From Enterococcus raffinosus (GTDB lineage: Bacteria; Bacillota; Bacilli; Lactobacillales; Enterococcaceae), in NCBI RefSeq assembly GCF_001886185.1, contig NZ_JXLA01000022.1, positions 1 through 64,000 of the forward strand: 64,000 nt of DNA, written 5' to 3'. The position numbers and the translations under genes are program-made. The notes under the pieces are model-generated. The model was given only the letters and a program-made list of their open reading frames with translations, did no database searches and was not told the origin of the DNA. This document shows, piece by piece, positions 34,699 to 43,482 of the stretch (the first letter of the stretch is position 1; the number at the start of each line of letters is the position of its first letter).

Positions 34699-35343
34699 GT
34701 GAACGGATTATTTATTACGATTGAAGGGCCAGACGGTGCAGGAAAAACGAGTGTACTGAATGAACTTTATCCAAAATTACAATTGACGGCGAAACGATCA
34801 ATTGTCAAAACGAGAGAACCTGGAGGCATCCCGATCGCTGAAAAAATTCGTCACGTGATCCTTGACCCAAGTAATGACCGAATGGATGATCGAACAGAGG
34901 CGTTGCTTTATGCAGCAGCGCGCCGTCAGCATCTAGTAGAAAAAGTATGGCCCGCACTGGATGAAGATAAAATCGTTTTATGCGACCGCTTTGTTGACAG
35001 CTCGTTAGCCTATCAAGGTGCAGGCAGAGGGATCGGCATAGAAGAAGTTGCCAAGATCAATGAATTTGCTATTGAAGGAACAATCCCTGATATCACGCTG
35101 TATTTAGATGTTGATTCAGACACTGGATTACAACGAATCATGAAGAACCGAACCAATCAAATTGACCGTTTGGACTCGGAAGGGTTACAATTTCATCAGA
35201 GGGTCCGACATGCTTATTTAAAATTAGCGGATGCAAATCCAGATCGGATCATAAAAATCGATGCTCGGAAACGTTTAGATGAAGTCGTGAGAGATTGTTT
35301 TTACGAATTGTTGACACGTTGTCCAGACTATTTCCAATCATGA
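34699..35343 (+). CDS. tmk: Thymidylate kinase
   Basis: This 214-residue kinase makes dTDP from dTMP. It shows the P-loop EGPDGAGKTSV (about 8-18), DR-x motif CDRFVDSSLAYQGAGRG (about 96) and a lid near DRLDSEG. The GTG start at 34699 follows GGGGGAT by eight bases and gives the normal length; longer in-frame starts add non-conserved residues. It begins the tmk-darA-holB-ricT-yabA run. Confidence 0.95.
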   Translation: MNGLFITIEGPDGAGKTSVLNELYPKLQLTAKRSIVKTREPGGIPIAEKIRHVILDPSNDRMDDRTEALLYAAARRQHLVEKVWPALDEDKIVLCDRFVDSSLAYQGAGRGIGIEEVAKINEFAIEGTIPDITLYLDVDSDTGLQRIMKNRTNQIDRLDSEGLQFHQRVRHAYLKLADANPDRIIKIDARKRLDEVVRDCFYELLTRCPDYFQS

Positions 35344-35352
35344 GAGGTGTAA

Positions 35353-35685
<333 letters not shown>

Positions 35686-35686
35686 A

Positions 35687-36625
35687 ATGGAAGAAGCACA
35701 AAGACTGCAGTCAATTCAGCCAATTGTTTTTCGTCAATTACAAAATAGTTTTGAGCATGGGCGTTTGGCCCATGCTTATCTTTTTGAGGGCGATCAAGGG
35801 ACCGGTAAAGCGGAGCTGGCGCTATGGTTTGCCAAGCATATGTTTTGCTTAAATTTACAAAATGAAATGCCTTGCGAAAAATGTAATAATTGTCTGCGAA
35901 TTACTAGTAAAGATCATCCCGATGTAGTAGAAATTGAACCTGATGGTCAGTCTATCAAGGTTGATCAAATTCGTGCATTGCAAAGTGAACTGGCTAAAAG
36001 CGGCTTTGAATCTGCGAAAAAAGTCGTGATTATCCACCAGGCTGAAAAAATGAATTCAAACTCAGCGAACAGCCTATTGAAGTTCTTAGAAGAACCACCT
36101 GCGAACTTTATGATTATTTTGGAAACTCAATCACTAGGAAAAATACTCCCAACAATTCGTTCGCGTTGTCAAACCATTCATTTTCAGGCGTTGTCCACAG
36201 AACGACTACAATCACGTTTGGAATCTGAACAAATCCCTGCGAAAACCGCGAAACTATTAGCAAATTTAACAAATAGTTACGGAAAAGCTGTTGAAATCTC
36301 AAAAGATGAATGGTTTAATGAATCTAGAGATGTTGTTATTCAATGGTTTAATTATCTCGAAAAAAATGATCCGCAAGCGTTTATCTATGTTCAAAAGAAA
36401 TTGGTAAAGACATTCAAGGACAAAACGCAACAGCAGTTTGCCTTTGAAATGTTAGCGTATTTCGTTAAAGAAAAACGTAATCAAGTGATGAAACAAAATC
36501 AAACAGCTCTAAAGACGTACAATTATCTGTTGGAAGAAGTTTTGTCAGCCAGTCGAAAACTAGAAGCGAACGTATCATTCCAAAATATCGCAGAACAAAT
36601 AACGTTGCGCATTGTGTTTGCTTAG
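35687..36625 (+). CDS. holB: DNA polymerase III subunit delta'
   Basis: This 312-residue clamp-loader subunit has a P-loop-like GDQGTGKAEL (about 31-40), zinc module CEKCNNC (about 60-66) and the SRC motif RSRCQTIHF (about 155). The ATG is one base after the darA stop and has no clear ribosome-binding site, so it probably relies on translational coupling with darA. It would assemble with DnaX and HolA. Confidence 0.94.
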   Translation: MEEAQRLQSIQPIVFRQLQNSFEHGRLAHAYLFEGDQGTGKAELALWFAKHMFCLNLQNEMPCEKCNNCLRITSKDHPDVVEIEPDGQSIKVDQIRALQSELAKSGFESAKKVVIIHQAEKMNSNSANSLLKFLEEPPANFMIILETQSLGKILPTIRSRCQTIHFQALSTERLQSRLESEQIPAKTAKLLANLTNSYGKAVEISKDEWFNESRDVVIQWFNYLEKNDPQAFIYVQKKLVKTFKDKTQQQFAFEMLAYFVKEKRNQVMKQNQTALKTYNYLLEEVLSASRKLEANVSFQNIAEQITLRIVFA

Positions 36626-36651
36626 CGTTATTTAAGAGAGTAGGGAGAACC

Positions 36652-37464
36652 ATGGTTGAAGTTGTGGGTGTTCGTTTTCGTGATGCCGGTCATATTTATT
36701 ATTACGCATCGGGGAAAAATGAATATTTTTATAATGATAAAGTCTTGGTCGAGTCGCAGCAGGCGCACCAGATTGCGACAGTGGCAATTCCAAAAATAGA
36801 GATAGCAAAAAAGGATTTATCGGATGATTTAAAGACGATTTTACATAAAGCATCTGATAAGGAATTAAAAAAGGTAGCTCAAAATGAAGCTGATGCAGAA
36901 GCAGCTTTTAAAGTCGCGAAGGAAAAGATTCGTGCCCATGAGCTAGAAATGAAGCTGATCCAAGTAGAATATACTTTTGATCGCAGTAAAATGATTTTCT
37001 ATTTTACGGCTGATGGGCGGATCGATTTCCGCGAATTAGTAAAAGATCTAGCAGGTGTTTTCCGCACACGGATTGAACTGCGACAAATTGGTGTACGCGA
37101 CGAGGCGAAAATTCTTGGAGGAATCGGACCTTGTGGGCGGCCATTGTGTTGTTCGACGTTTTTAGGGGATTTCATTCCAGTTTCGATTAAAATGGCTAAG
37201 GATCAAGGGTTATCGTTGAATCCAACGAAAATTTCTGGACTTTGTGGCCGGTTAATGTGCTGTTTGAAATATGAAAACGGCGAATACGAGGCAGCAAAAA
37301 AGGAAATGCCTGATTATGGTAAAGAAATCAATACACCTGAAGGACGTGGGAAAGTCATCGGCTTGAATCTACTGAGTAAGGTAGTAAAAGTACGGCTGTT
37401 CGGTCGCGATGCGACAGTAGATTTTGATTATCAAGAACTGGTTGAAGCAGGTGATGTATCATGA
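36652..37464 (+). CDS. ricT: PSP1 domain regulator RicT/YaaT
   Basis: This 270-residue PSP1-domain protein has several cysteines in the conserved GGIGPCGRPLCCSTFL and SGLCGRLMCCLKYE segments. In B. subtilis, RicT with RicA and RicF carries [4Fe-4S] clusters and promotes RNase Y-dependent mRNA maturation and phosphorelay activation. Those cysteines are intact here. It overlaps yabA by four bases. AGTAGGGAG precedes the ATG. Confidence 0.93.
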   Translation: MVEVVGVRFRDAGHIYYYASGKNEYFYNDKVLVESQQAHQIATVAIPKIEIAKKDLSDDLKTILHKASDKELKKVAQNEADAEAAFKVAKEKIRAHELEMKLIQVEYTFDRSKMIFYFTADGRIDFRELVKDLAGVFRTRIELRQIGVRDEAKILGGIGPCGRPLCCSTFLGDFIPVSIKMAKDQGLSLNPTKISGLCGRLMCCLKYENGEYEAAKKEMPDYGKEINTPEGRGKVIGLNLLSKVVKVRLFGRDATVDFDYQELVEAGDVS

Positions 37465-37811
37465 TGGATCGACGTTCCTTGTACGATGGCTTAAATCAAT
37501 TAGAGCAAGAGATGAATAAAAATCTTGAAGATTTGGTATCTATGAAAGAAACCTTGCTTGATCTTGTTGAGAAGAACGCGACATTGGAAATGGAAAATGA
37601 ACGCTTGCGGGAACGAATTCGCGAGATTGATGAAAAGAACTCGCCTGTCTTAGATGAGCGCCAGGAGCTTTCAGAATCTCGTTTAAATCTTGAAAAGATT
37701 TACGAAGACGGATTCCATGTATGCAATTTGCTCTACGGATCACGTCGAGAACAGGATGAGCCATGCGCATTTTGTTTAGATGTCATCTATCGTGAGAGCA
37801 AACAAAAATAA
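37461..37811 (+). CDS. yabA: DNA replication initiation control protein YabA
   Basis: This 116-residue protein has an N-terminal leucine-zipper coiled coil (about 1-55) and a C-terminal zinc-binding part with HVCNLLYG..CAFC (about 90-108). YabA contacts DnaA and the sliding clamp to limit re-initiation. Its ATG overlaps the ricT stop (ATGA). Confidence 0.93.
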   Translation: MMDRRSLYDGLNQLEQEMNKNLEDLVSMKETLLDLVEKNATLEMENERLRERIREIDEKNSPVLDERQELSESRLNLEKIYEDGFHVCNLLYGSRREQDEPCAFCLDVIYRESKQK

Positions 37812-37865
37812 ATAGAAAATCGTTTCTGAAGTAAATTGCTTCAAAATCGCTTTTTATTCAATATT

Positions 37866-37903
37866 AGTGGGTATGACGTTGCTTAGTCACACCCGCTTTT
37901 TCT
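37866..37903 (+). terminator. Terminator after yabA
   Basis: AGTGGGTATGAC (37866-37877) and GTCACACCCGCT (37886-37897) pair with mismatches and are followed by T-rich sequence. A weaker hairpin (GAAG / CTTC) lies just before it at about 37831-37846. Confidence 0.7.
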
Positions 37904-37963
37904 TTATGACTGTTTAGATATACCTACATTAATTTGTATAAAAGCGAAAAAAGGAGAATGACC

Positions 37964-38818
37964 GTGAAGATTCAAAAAAGCTTTGCGCAGCAGACAGGTA
38001 CACTGTATTTAGTTCCTACACCAATCGGTAACTTGGAGGACATGACTTTTCGCGCTGTTAAGACATTACAAACAGTGGATTTGATTGCTAGTGAGGATAC
38101 GCGTAATACACAAAAGCTATTAAATCATTTCGAAGTAAAAGTGCCGCAAAAAAGTTTGCATGAACATAATTATAATGAGCGTATCCCTGAATTGATGAAT
38201 TTTTTAAAAGAAGGGAACTCAATTGCTCAAGTAAGTGATGCGGGAATGCCCTCAATTAGTGATCCAGGACATGAACTCGTTGTTGCTTGCATTGAAGAAA
38301 ATATTCCTGTTGTCGCTTTACCGGGTGCAACTGCTGGGATGACAGCCCTCATTGCCTCTGGGTTAATGCCGCAGCCTTTCCTTTTTTATGGCTTTTTGCA
38401 ACGAAAGAGAAGCATTCAAAAGAGAGAACTAGAGGAATTAAAAAAACAAAAGGTAACGCTGATTTTTTATGAGTCCCCCCATCGAATCAAAGAGACACTG
38501 AAAAATCTATTAGAAATTCTCGGTAATCGTGAAGTAGTCATTTGTCGTGAATTAACCAAACTTTACGAAGAGTATTTAAGAGGAACAGCCGAAGAAGTAA
38601 TCGACTACTTGTCTGAACATGCCTTGAAGGGCGAATGTTGCTTACTAGTCTCTGGTGCAACGGATGCGGAAGAAGAGGAAGTCTTTGAAGGAACCTTGAA
38701 AGAGCAGGTCGAAGCGTTGATTTTGGATGGAACGTCTTCTAAAGAAGCAATTAAAATAGTAGCGAAACGACAGGGGCTAAAGAAACAAGATGTATACAAA
38801 GAATATCATGAGTTGTAA
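37964..38818 (+). CDS. rsmI: 16S rRNA (cytidine(1402)-2'-O)-methyltransferase
   Basis: This 284-residue tetrapyrrole-methylase-fold enzyme methylates C1402 in 16S rRNA. It shows LVPTPIGNLEDMTFRA (about 16), the SEDTRNT segment, SDAGMPSISDPG and PGATAGMTAL. The GTG at 37964 has AAGGAG seven bases upstream; the ATG at 37958 overlaps that site. It has its own terminator. Confidence 0.95.
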   Translation: MKIQKSFAQQTGTLYLVPTPIGNLEDMTFRAVKTLQTVDLIASEDTRNTQKLLNHFEVKVPQKSLHEHNYNERIPELMNFLKEGNSIAQVSDAGMPSISDPGHELVVACIEENIPVVALPGATAGMTALIASGLMPQPFLFYGFLQRKRSIQKRELEELKKQKVTLIFYESPHRIKETLKNLLEILGNREVVICRELTKLYEEYLRGTAEEVIDYLSEHALKGECCLLVSGATDAEEEEVFEGTLKEQVEALILDGTSSKEAIKIVAKRQGLKKQDVYKEYHEL

Positions 38819-38819
38819 G

Positions 38820-38846
38820 AGCAGAAGGTTCCTTCTGCTCTTTTTA
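38820..38846 (+). terminator. Terminator after rsmI
   Basis: GAGCAGAAGG, a 2-base loop region and CCTTCTGCTC followed by five T. Confidence 0.88.
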
Positions 38847-38930
38847 TGTTAAGTTTTATGACATGAGAAGTTATTAAATTAGATAAAAGTGAAAAAAATG
38901 AGAAAAAACTCTTTTTTTATCCAGGATTGA

Positions 38931-38939
38931 TGTTAGAAT
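38931..38939 (+). promoter_or_regulatory. Possible amtB promoter (extended -10)
   Basis: TGT-TAGAAT lies 31 bp before the amtB ATG. No strong -35 was found, and no GlnR box was recognised with confidence. Confidence 0.4.
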
Positions 38940-38969
38940 ACTTAACATAAAGAGAAATGGAGTGATTTG

Positions 38970-40184
38970 ATGGCTGCAAATATTGCATTTATTTTGATTT
39001 GTTCAGGGTTAGTCTTTCTTATGACACCCGCACTGGCTTTTTTCTATGGAGGGTTAGAACGGCGGAAAAACATTTTGAACACGATGATGATGGTAATCTG
39101 TACGATGGGATTAGCTTCCTTAATTTGGGTAGCTATTGGGTATTCTTTATCATTTAGCGGTGGGGGAGATTTTATTGGGAACTTAGATAAGGTGTTTTTC
39201 AATGGAGTTTCTACGACGAAAGGTAATAGCATTCCAGAAGGGCTATTTGCCTTCTTCCAAATGATGTTCGCATTAATTACCACAGCAATTTTAACAGGAT
39301 CAGTTGCTGGTCGGATGCGTTTTTCTGCAATCTTCTTGTTTATTGCTGTTTGGTTGGTGGTCGTGTACTTCCCTATGGCACATATGGTTTGGGGCGGCGG
39401 CTTCCTCGATAAAATCGGATCGATCGATTTTGCCGGTGGAAATGTGGTGCATATCAGTTCAGGTATTTCAGGTTTAGTTTTAGCGATCGTTTTAGGTCGC
39501 CGACGGGAGTATCACCTTGGCGGTTATCGTCCTCATAATGTTCCGTTTGTTGTTTTAGGAACAGGCCTTTTATGGTTTGGCTGGTTTGGTTTTAATGGCG
39601 GCTCAGCTTTAGCCGCAGACGGATTAGCAATTCACGCGATGATTACTACGAACACAGCAGCGGCATGTGCAATGCTATCGTGGATGTTGATTGAGAAAGT
39701 TTTAAATGGGAAACCGACAGTGGTGGGTGCATGTACAGGTGCTGTCGTAGGGTTGGTTGCAATTACGCCTGGCGCAGGCTTCGTGTCTATCTGGTCAAGT
39801 CTATTAATTGGTGCTCTGGTAAGTCCGTTTTGCTACTTCTTTATCTCAGTAATCAAACAGAAACTAGGTTTTGATGATGCTTTAGATGCATTTGGTTGTC
39901 ATGGAGTTGGCGGTATTTTTGGTGGTATCGTAACGGGGATTTTCGCAGATCCAGCGATTGGTGGCAGAACAGGTCTAATTTATGGCGACACACATTTATT
40001 TATTGCACAGATAGAGAGCGTGCTCTTTACACTAGTTTTTGCCGGTGTAGCCAGTTATTTGATTATTTCCTTAATCAGAGTATTCATGCCAATTCGAGTT
40101 TCTCAACAAGAAGAAGCGCTGGGATTGGATAAAATTGAACATGATGAGAATGCTTATCCAACATTTATGGGAATGGATTCTTAA
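38970..40184 (+). CDS. amtB: Ammonium transporter (Amt family)
   Basis: This 404-residue protein has about eleven membrane segments and the Amt signature regions: PALAFFYGGLERRKN (about 20), GGGFLDKIGSIDFAGGNVVHISSG (about 145, with the pore His) and DAFGCHGVGGIFGG (about 310, with the second pore His). It conducts ammonium across the membrane. The ATG at 38970 has GGAG seven bases upstream. It is followed 20 bp later by a PII gene, the usual pairing in which PII blocks the channel. Confidence 0.95.
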   Translation: MAANIAFILICSGLVFLMTPALAFFYGGLERRKNILNTMMMVICTMGLASLIWVAIGYSLSFSGGGDFIGNLDKVFFNGVSTTKGNSIPEGLFAFFQMMFALITTAILTGSVAGRMRFSAIFLFIAVWLVVVYFPMAHMVWGGGFLDKIGSIDFAGGNVVHISSGISGLVLAIVLGRRREYHLGGYRPHNVPFVVLGTGLLWFGWFGFNGGSALAADGLAIHAMITTNTAAACAMLSWMLIEKVLNGKPTVVGACTGAVVGLVAITPGAGFVSIWSSLLIGALVSPFCYFFISVIKQKLGFDDALDAFGCHGVGGIFGGIVTGIFADPAIGGRTGLIYGDTHLFIAQIESVLFTLVFAGVASYLIISLIRVFMPIRVSQQEEALGLDKIEHDENAYPTFMGMDS

Positions 40185-40204
40185 AATAGCAGGAGGCGAA
40201 TGCG

Positions 40205-40549
40205 ATGAAAAAAGTTGAAGCAATTATTAGACAAGAAAAATTAGAAGCGATAAAAGCGGCGATTGACCAGGAAATTGAAGTAAATGGGATGACAGTCAGT
40301 CAAGTATTAGGCTGCGGCTTACAAAAAGGTCAAAAGACTCATGTTCGAGGACAAGAAATTATCACTACACTATTGCCTAAGGTTTCAGTGAGTTTCATCT
40401 TGGCTGATGAAGATGTGGAGCGTGTGATTGACTTGATTTTAGAAACGTGTCAATCGGAAGAATGTGGAACAGGAAAAATTTTCGTTTATCCGATTGAAGA
40501 AGCTATCCGTATTCGTACACGGGAAACGGGTAAGGCAGCTATCCAATAA
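40205..40549 (+). CDS. glnK: PII-family nitrogen regulatory protein lacking the T-loop tyrosine
   Basis: This 114-residue PII protein has Gln40 and the T-loop Lys59 (LPK), with the GTGKIFVYPIEEAIRIRT nucleotide-binding segment. The T-loop reads THVRGQEIITTLLPK, so the tyrosines at the positions of E. coli Tyr46 and Tyr51 are Val47 and Ile52. Uridylylation is therefore impossible. By position it should regulate AmtB through ATP/ADP and 2-oxoglutarate. Ribosome-binding site AGCAGGAGG. Confidence 0.92.
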   Translation: MKKVEAIIRQEKLEAIKAAIDQEIEVNGMTVSQVLGCGLQKGQKTHVRGQEIITTLLPKVSVSFILADEDVERVIDLILETCQSEECGTGKIFVYPIEEAIRIRTRETGKAAIQ

Positions 40550-40586
40550 AAAATCTGTCCAAGAATTATTCTTGGACAGATTTTTT
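40548..40586. terminator. Bidirectional terminator after glnK
   Basis: AAAAAATCTGTCCAAGAA, loop TTA, TTCTTGGACAGATTTTTT: an 18-bp perfect stem between convergent genes. Confidence 0.92.
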
Positions 40587-41124
40587 ATTGGAGAATATCT
40601 TTTTTGATCTTAGCAAATTCTTCTTCCGTCAAGATTCCTTGATCTAGTAATTCTTTCATTTTTAAAAGCTGTTCAGCTTTACTTAAGGAATCCTCAGTGT
40701 TATTTTCTTTCGTTATCTGCTGAATAGTATCTTCCAATTTAGTCAAAACCTTTGGAGCCTCTTCCTCTGTTAAGACGATCTTGATAGCCCCCTCTAAAGA
40801 AGTTATTTCCAAAAGATCTAAACTTGTTTCTTTCAACAAACGAAGTCCCTGCATATTAGCTAATGGAATGACCTTGAAATCATCGCCAATCATTTTCTTT
40901 TGCCCCATGATAAAGCGCTGATTGGTTAGACCATAAGCGTAAAAGCCGTCATTTTTAGTGGGAGAGGTTCGATTGTGCAGGCCGATAAAGCAAACCAAGA
41001 TTTCTTCATCTACTCCTAAGTGTTTCTCTAATACAGAAAAAAGCTTCACCGCCCATTGGCGATCCGAACCTGAGAAAAATCCAGTGTCTTGGCAAAATTG
41101 ATACATTTCTTCAGCAGTTTTCAT
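40585..41124 (-). CDS. PH-like and SHOCT domain protein
   Basis: This 179-residue cytosolic protein has a bacterial PH-like domain (about 38-125; GFYAYGLTNQRFIMGQKKM) and a C-terminal SHOCT segment (about 148-178; LLKMKELLDQGILTEEEFAKIKKDIL). SHOCT segments are short oligomerisation modules. AAGGAG precedes the ATG. No signal or membrane segment. The function is unknown; it may be a lipid- or protein-binding adaptor. Confidence 0.8.
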   Translation of the reverse strand: MKTAEEMYQFCQDTGFFSGSDRQWAVKLFSVLEKHLGVDEEILVCFIGLHNRTSPTKNDGFYAYGLTNQRFIMGQKKMIGDDFKVIPLANMQGLRLLKETSLDLLEITSLEGAIKIVLTEEEAPKVLTKLEDTIQQITKENNTEDSLSKAEQLLKMKELLDQGILTEEEFAKIKKDILQ

Positions 41125-41305
41125 AAGGTACTCCTTTGTTTTGTTAGTCTCAGTTTAGCAAAACTTGGAAACGCAAACAAATTTTTTTGAAAAGCACAAA
41201 AATTTGTTTGATTTTCATTGCGCCTATCATCTAACTAAAGGTTACAGACGAAGATAAAGTCTGAGATTCTATTTTGTCAGACTGGCTTGAGTAACTGTGA
41301 AAGGT

Positions 41306-41410
41306 AAGACTGACAGCTAGTTCATTAGGGAGGAGTGAATTTTTCTAACGTAAAAAATCAAAAGACTTTCGTGCGCATAGGATTCCACTAACGCGCTAAA
41401 AGTGAGAAGT
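41306..41410 (-). repeat. Copy of the 105-bp dispersed repeat (inverted relative to 60 kb copies)
   Basis: Read on the minus strand from 41410, this unit aligns with the 60251-60355 unit: TTCCACTTC..ACTTTTAG, TTAGTGGAATC.TATGCGCA, a TTTTTT/AGAAAAAT segment and CTAGCTG.CAG. The next ACTTC-like word (ACCTT) falls at 41305, exactly 105 bp on, which points to a decayed tandem neighbour down to about 41245. Confidence 0.75.
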
Positions 41411-41419
41411 GGAACTCGC

Positions 41420-41449
41420 AAAAAACCACCATAGCCGTCACTATGGTGG
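41420..41449 (-). terminator. Minus-strand terminator-like hairpin with no assigned gene
   Basis: CCACCATAG (41426-41434), loop CCGTCA and CTATGGTGG (41441-41449) form a perfect 9-bp stem; read on the minus strand it is followed by six T. No minus-strand gene lies upstream of it, so it may end a small RNA or be part of the repeat region. Confidence 0.5.
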
Positions 41450-41715
41450 AAATGAAGGTTGTTATTTACTCTTGGTAGGAGTAAGTATGAAAAACCAATT
41501 CGGGATAATTGGTATGTTTTTATGATAAAGCAAAGAGTCAATGAATTCATGAATACCCGTTTGTTAATTACTAAGAAATGTATTAGAAAAAACTTATGCA
41601 AATTCCAGTAAAATTTTTCAGTTAATTTCATAATGTAAGGGTTGCGTTTCGTTTTAAGGAATTTACTAGCTATGGTACACTTGATTTGGAAGATTTAATA
41701 TAGGAGGGTACATTT

Positions 41716-42819
41716 ATGGCAAATATCAGTAAAAAGTTACTAACTGAATTGACTTCAGAAGAAGCAACCGGTCCGTTTATCACATTTATGTTAAACACGC
41801 ATCACGCGCATCAAGATGTTGAAAAAGATCAAATCATGTTTAAAAACTTTGCTAAAGAAGCGAAAAAACGCTTTGAGAAGAAATACACTGATCACAGCTT
41901 TGAACCATTCCAAGAAAAAATCGATCAATTACTCGCTGATGGAGATTTTTGGCGCAGCGGTACGAAAAGTGTTGCGGTGATCTTGACCGCAAATGAAAGC
42001 TATATTCATCGATTGAGCATTTCTGTCGATGATCAATACTATGTGAGCGACTTACCCTATTTATTAGCGATCATAAAAAATGCCCAATTCAATTATGCGT
42101 ATTACTTGATGGCATTGAACAGAGATTCTATGAAACTTTACTTTGTCCGAAACAAAGAAGTAAAAGTGGTTGAACTTCCAGATGACGCTCCAAAAGATAT
42201 TGTAACGGCCTTAGGCGACGAGTTGACAGGCGGCAATCTAAATGTTTCTGCTCGTGGTGGAGAAGTGGGTAGTTACCATGGAGTGAACACGAAAGACGAA
42301 GAGGTTGAAATTGACTGGGTAAATTATTACCAAACAGTTGATAATTTTATAAAAGAGCTAGATAATCCTGATCAGCTGCCACTGTATCTTTTTGCTTTAC
42401 CAGAAAATCAAACGCAATTCAAAAAGGTTGCGAAAAATTCTTATTACTCGGATAAAGCAGCAATCAGTGGTTCACCAGCTCAGGCTAGCTTCAATGAAAT
42501 CAAGGAAGAAGCGCAAAAGCTTTCTGAGCAACTAGCAGAGGTAGAGACGCAAACCTATCAAAAATTGATTAATCGCAAGTTTATTGATCAATTGGTTGAT
42601 ATAGTGCCAGCCGCAAAAGAAGGAAAAATTTCCCATCTATTTATTGCAACTTCTAATCTTGTGGACGGCTTTGGAGAGGACCCAGACGTTGAGTATGACC
42701 GTCGTCAAGTGTTGAATGAAATTGCCGACAATGTTATCAAAAATGGTGGACAGGTCTTTGTTCTAGACCAAAAGGATGCACCGGATGAGAAAAGCTTATT
42801 GGCGATTTTACGCTATTAA
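41716..42819 (+). CDS. baeRF family 6-like protein (bacterial archaeo-eukaryotic release factor fold)
   Basis: This 367-residue soluble protein is of the bacterial archaeo-eukaryotic release-factor-like group. Its recognisable features are an opening MANISKKLLTELTS, GPFITFMLNTHHAHQDVEKD (about 19-38), YAYYLMALNRDSMKLYFVRN (about 120-139) and a C-terminal eL30/L7Ae-like region, ISHLFIATSNLVDGFG (about 301), ending NGGQVFVLD. Such proteins are proposed to act on stalled ribosomes, but this is not proven. AGGAGGGTAC precedes the ATG. Confidence 0.75.
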   Translation: MANISKKLLTELTSEEATGPFITFMLNTHHAHQDVEKDQIMFKNFAKEAKKRFEKKYTDHSFEPFQEKIDQLLADGDFWRSGTKSVAVILTANESYIHRLSISVDDQYYVSDLPYLLAIIKNAQFNYAYYLMALNRDSMKLYFVRNKEVKVVELPDDAPKDIVTALGDELTGGNLNVSARGGEVGSYHGVNTKDEEVEIDWVNYYQTVDNFIKELDNPDQLPLYLFALPENQTQFKKVAKNSYYSDKAAISGSPAQASFNEIKEEAQKLSEQLAEVETQTYQKLINRKFIDQLVDIVPAAKEGKISHLFIATSNLVDGFGEDPDVEYDRRQVLNEIADNVIKNGGQVFVLDQKDAPDEKSLLAILRY

Positions 42820-42859
42820 TCCTTAAACAGGTCAAATTTATTAAGTAAAAACTTTTTGA

Positions 42860-42880
42860 GCGATAACCTAGTGTTATCGC
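42860..42880 (+). terminator. Weak terminator after the baeRF gene
   Basis: GCGATAAC, loop CTAGT and GTTATCGC; the tail is only TTCAT, so termination may be partial. Confidence 0.5.
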
Positions 42881-42888
42881 TTCATATG

Positions 42889-42897
42889 TGTTATACT
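42889..42897 (+). promoter_or_regulatory. Extended -10 of the cold-shock gene
   Basis: TGT-TATACT at 42889-42897 would start transcription near 42904 and give a leader of about 107 nt before cspA. Long leaders are usual for cold-shock genes. Confidence 0.5.
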
Positions 42898-43010
42898 TCT
42901 AATTGTAGTTTTTGTACGGTAATATTGGCAAGTTTGTTTCAGACAACATCTTTCCTATTTCACCATTCAAGTAATTACAAATTAATTTTTATCCTAGGAG
43001 GATGTTTAAC

Positions 43011-43211
43011 ATGGAACAAGGTACAGTAAAATGGTTCAACTCAGAAAAAGGCTACGGATTTATTACAGCTGAAAACGGAAATGACGTATTCGTACATTTC
43101 TCAGCTATCCAAGGCGACGGCTTCAAAACTTTAGAAGAAGGTCAAGCAGTGACTTTCGACGTTGAAGAAGGCCAACGTGGACCTCAAGCTACAAACGTTA
43201 ACAAAGCTTAA
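43011..43211 (+). CDS. cspA: Cold-shock protein (CspA family)
   Basis: This 66-residue OB-fold RNA chaperone has RNP1 KGYGFITA and RNP2 VFVHFSAI. The ATG at 43011 follows AGGAGG (42996-43001) by nine bases; the ATG at 43002 abuts that site. Size is standard. It is monocistronic with a long leader and a strong terminator. Confidence 0.96.
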   Translation: MEQGTVKWFNSEKGYGFITAENGNDVFVHFSAIQGDGFKTLEEGQAVTFDVEEGQRGPQATNVNKA

Positions 43212-43228
43212 TTATAGTAGACTTTTAT

Positions 43229-43258
43229 GCCAGATGCGCGAGCATCTGGCTTTTTTTT
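43229..43258 (+). terminator. Terminator after cspA
   Basis: GCCAGATGC, loop GCGA, GCATCTGGC, then eight T. Confidence 0.95.
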
Positions 43259-43329
43259 GCCTAAATTTTGATTATAGAGATTTATTGAATAGAGAATTTC
43301 TTTGGAATCGTTTTAAACAAAGATCATTC

Positions 43330-43359
43330 TTGTAGAAAGTGGTACTATTCAGATATAAT
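43330..43359 (+). promoter_or_regulatory. Putative promoter upstream of dinG
   Basis: TTGTAG (43330-43335), 18-bp spacer and perfect TATAAT (43354-43359). The remaining 120 bp before dinG shows nothing further; no SOS box was seen. Confidence 0.5.
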
Positions 43360-43482
43360 GCGTGAGGAAGGTCTTAATAATTATCTTTGATTTAAGAGTG
43401 TATTTTCGAATGAGAAGTCTATTAAGGTTATTCATCGAAAGTGATAAAATCAACGCACGAGTTCGGGGAAGGAGGGGTGAGT

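Larger units (their letters stand above)
41125..41715. other. 591-bp intergenic region with a dispersed repeat
   Basis: No convincing gene. It contains one well-kept copy of the 105-bp repeat (41306-41410, minus) and traces of a second next to it, and a minus-strand terminator-like hairpin (41420-41449). A 104-codon minus-strand frame (41317-41631) crosses both and is rejected. Confidence 0.6.

Noticed and set aside
41317..41631. 104-codon minus-strand open frame in the intergenic gap
   Set aside because: It runs through the 105-bp repeat and a terminator hairpin, has no ribosome-binding site and no recognisable domain.
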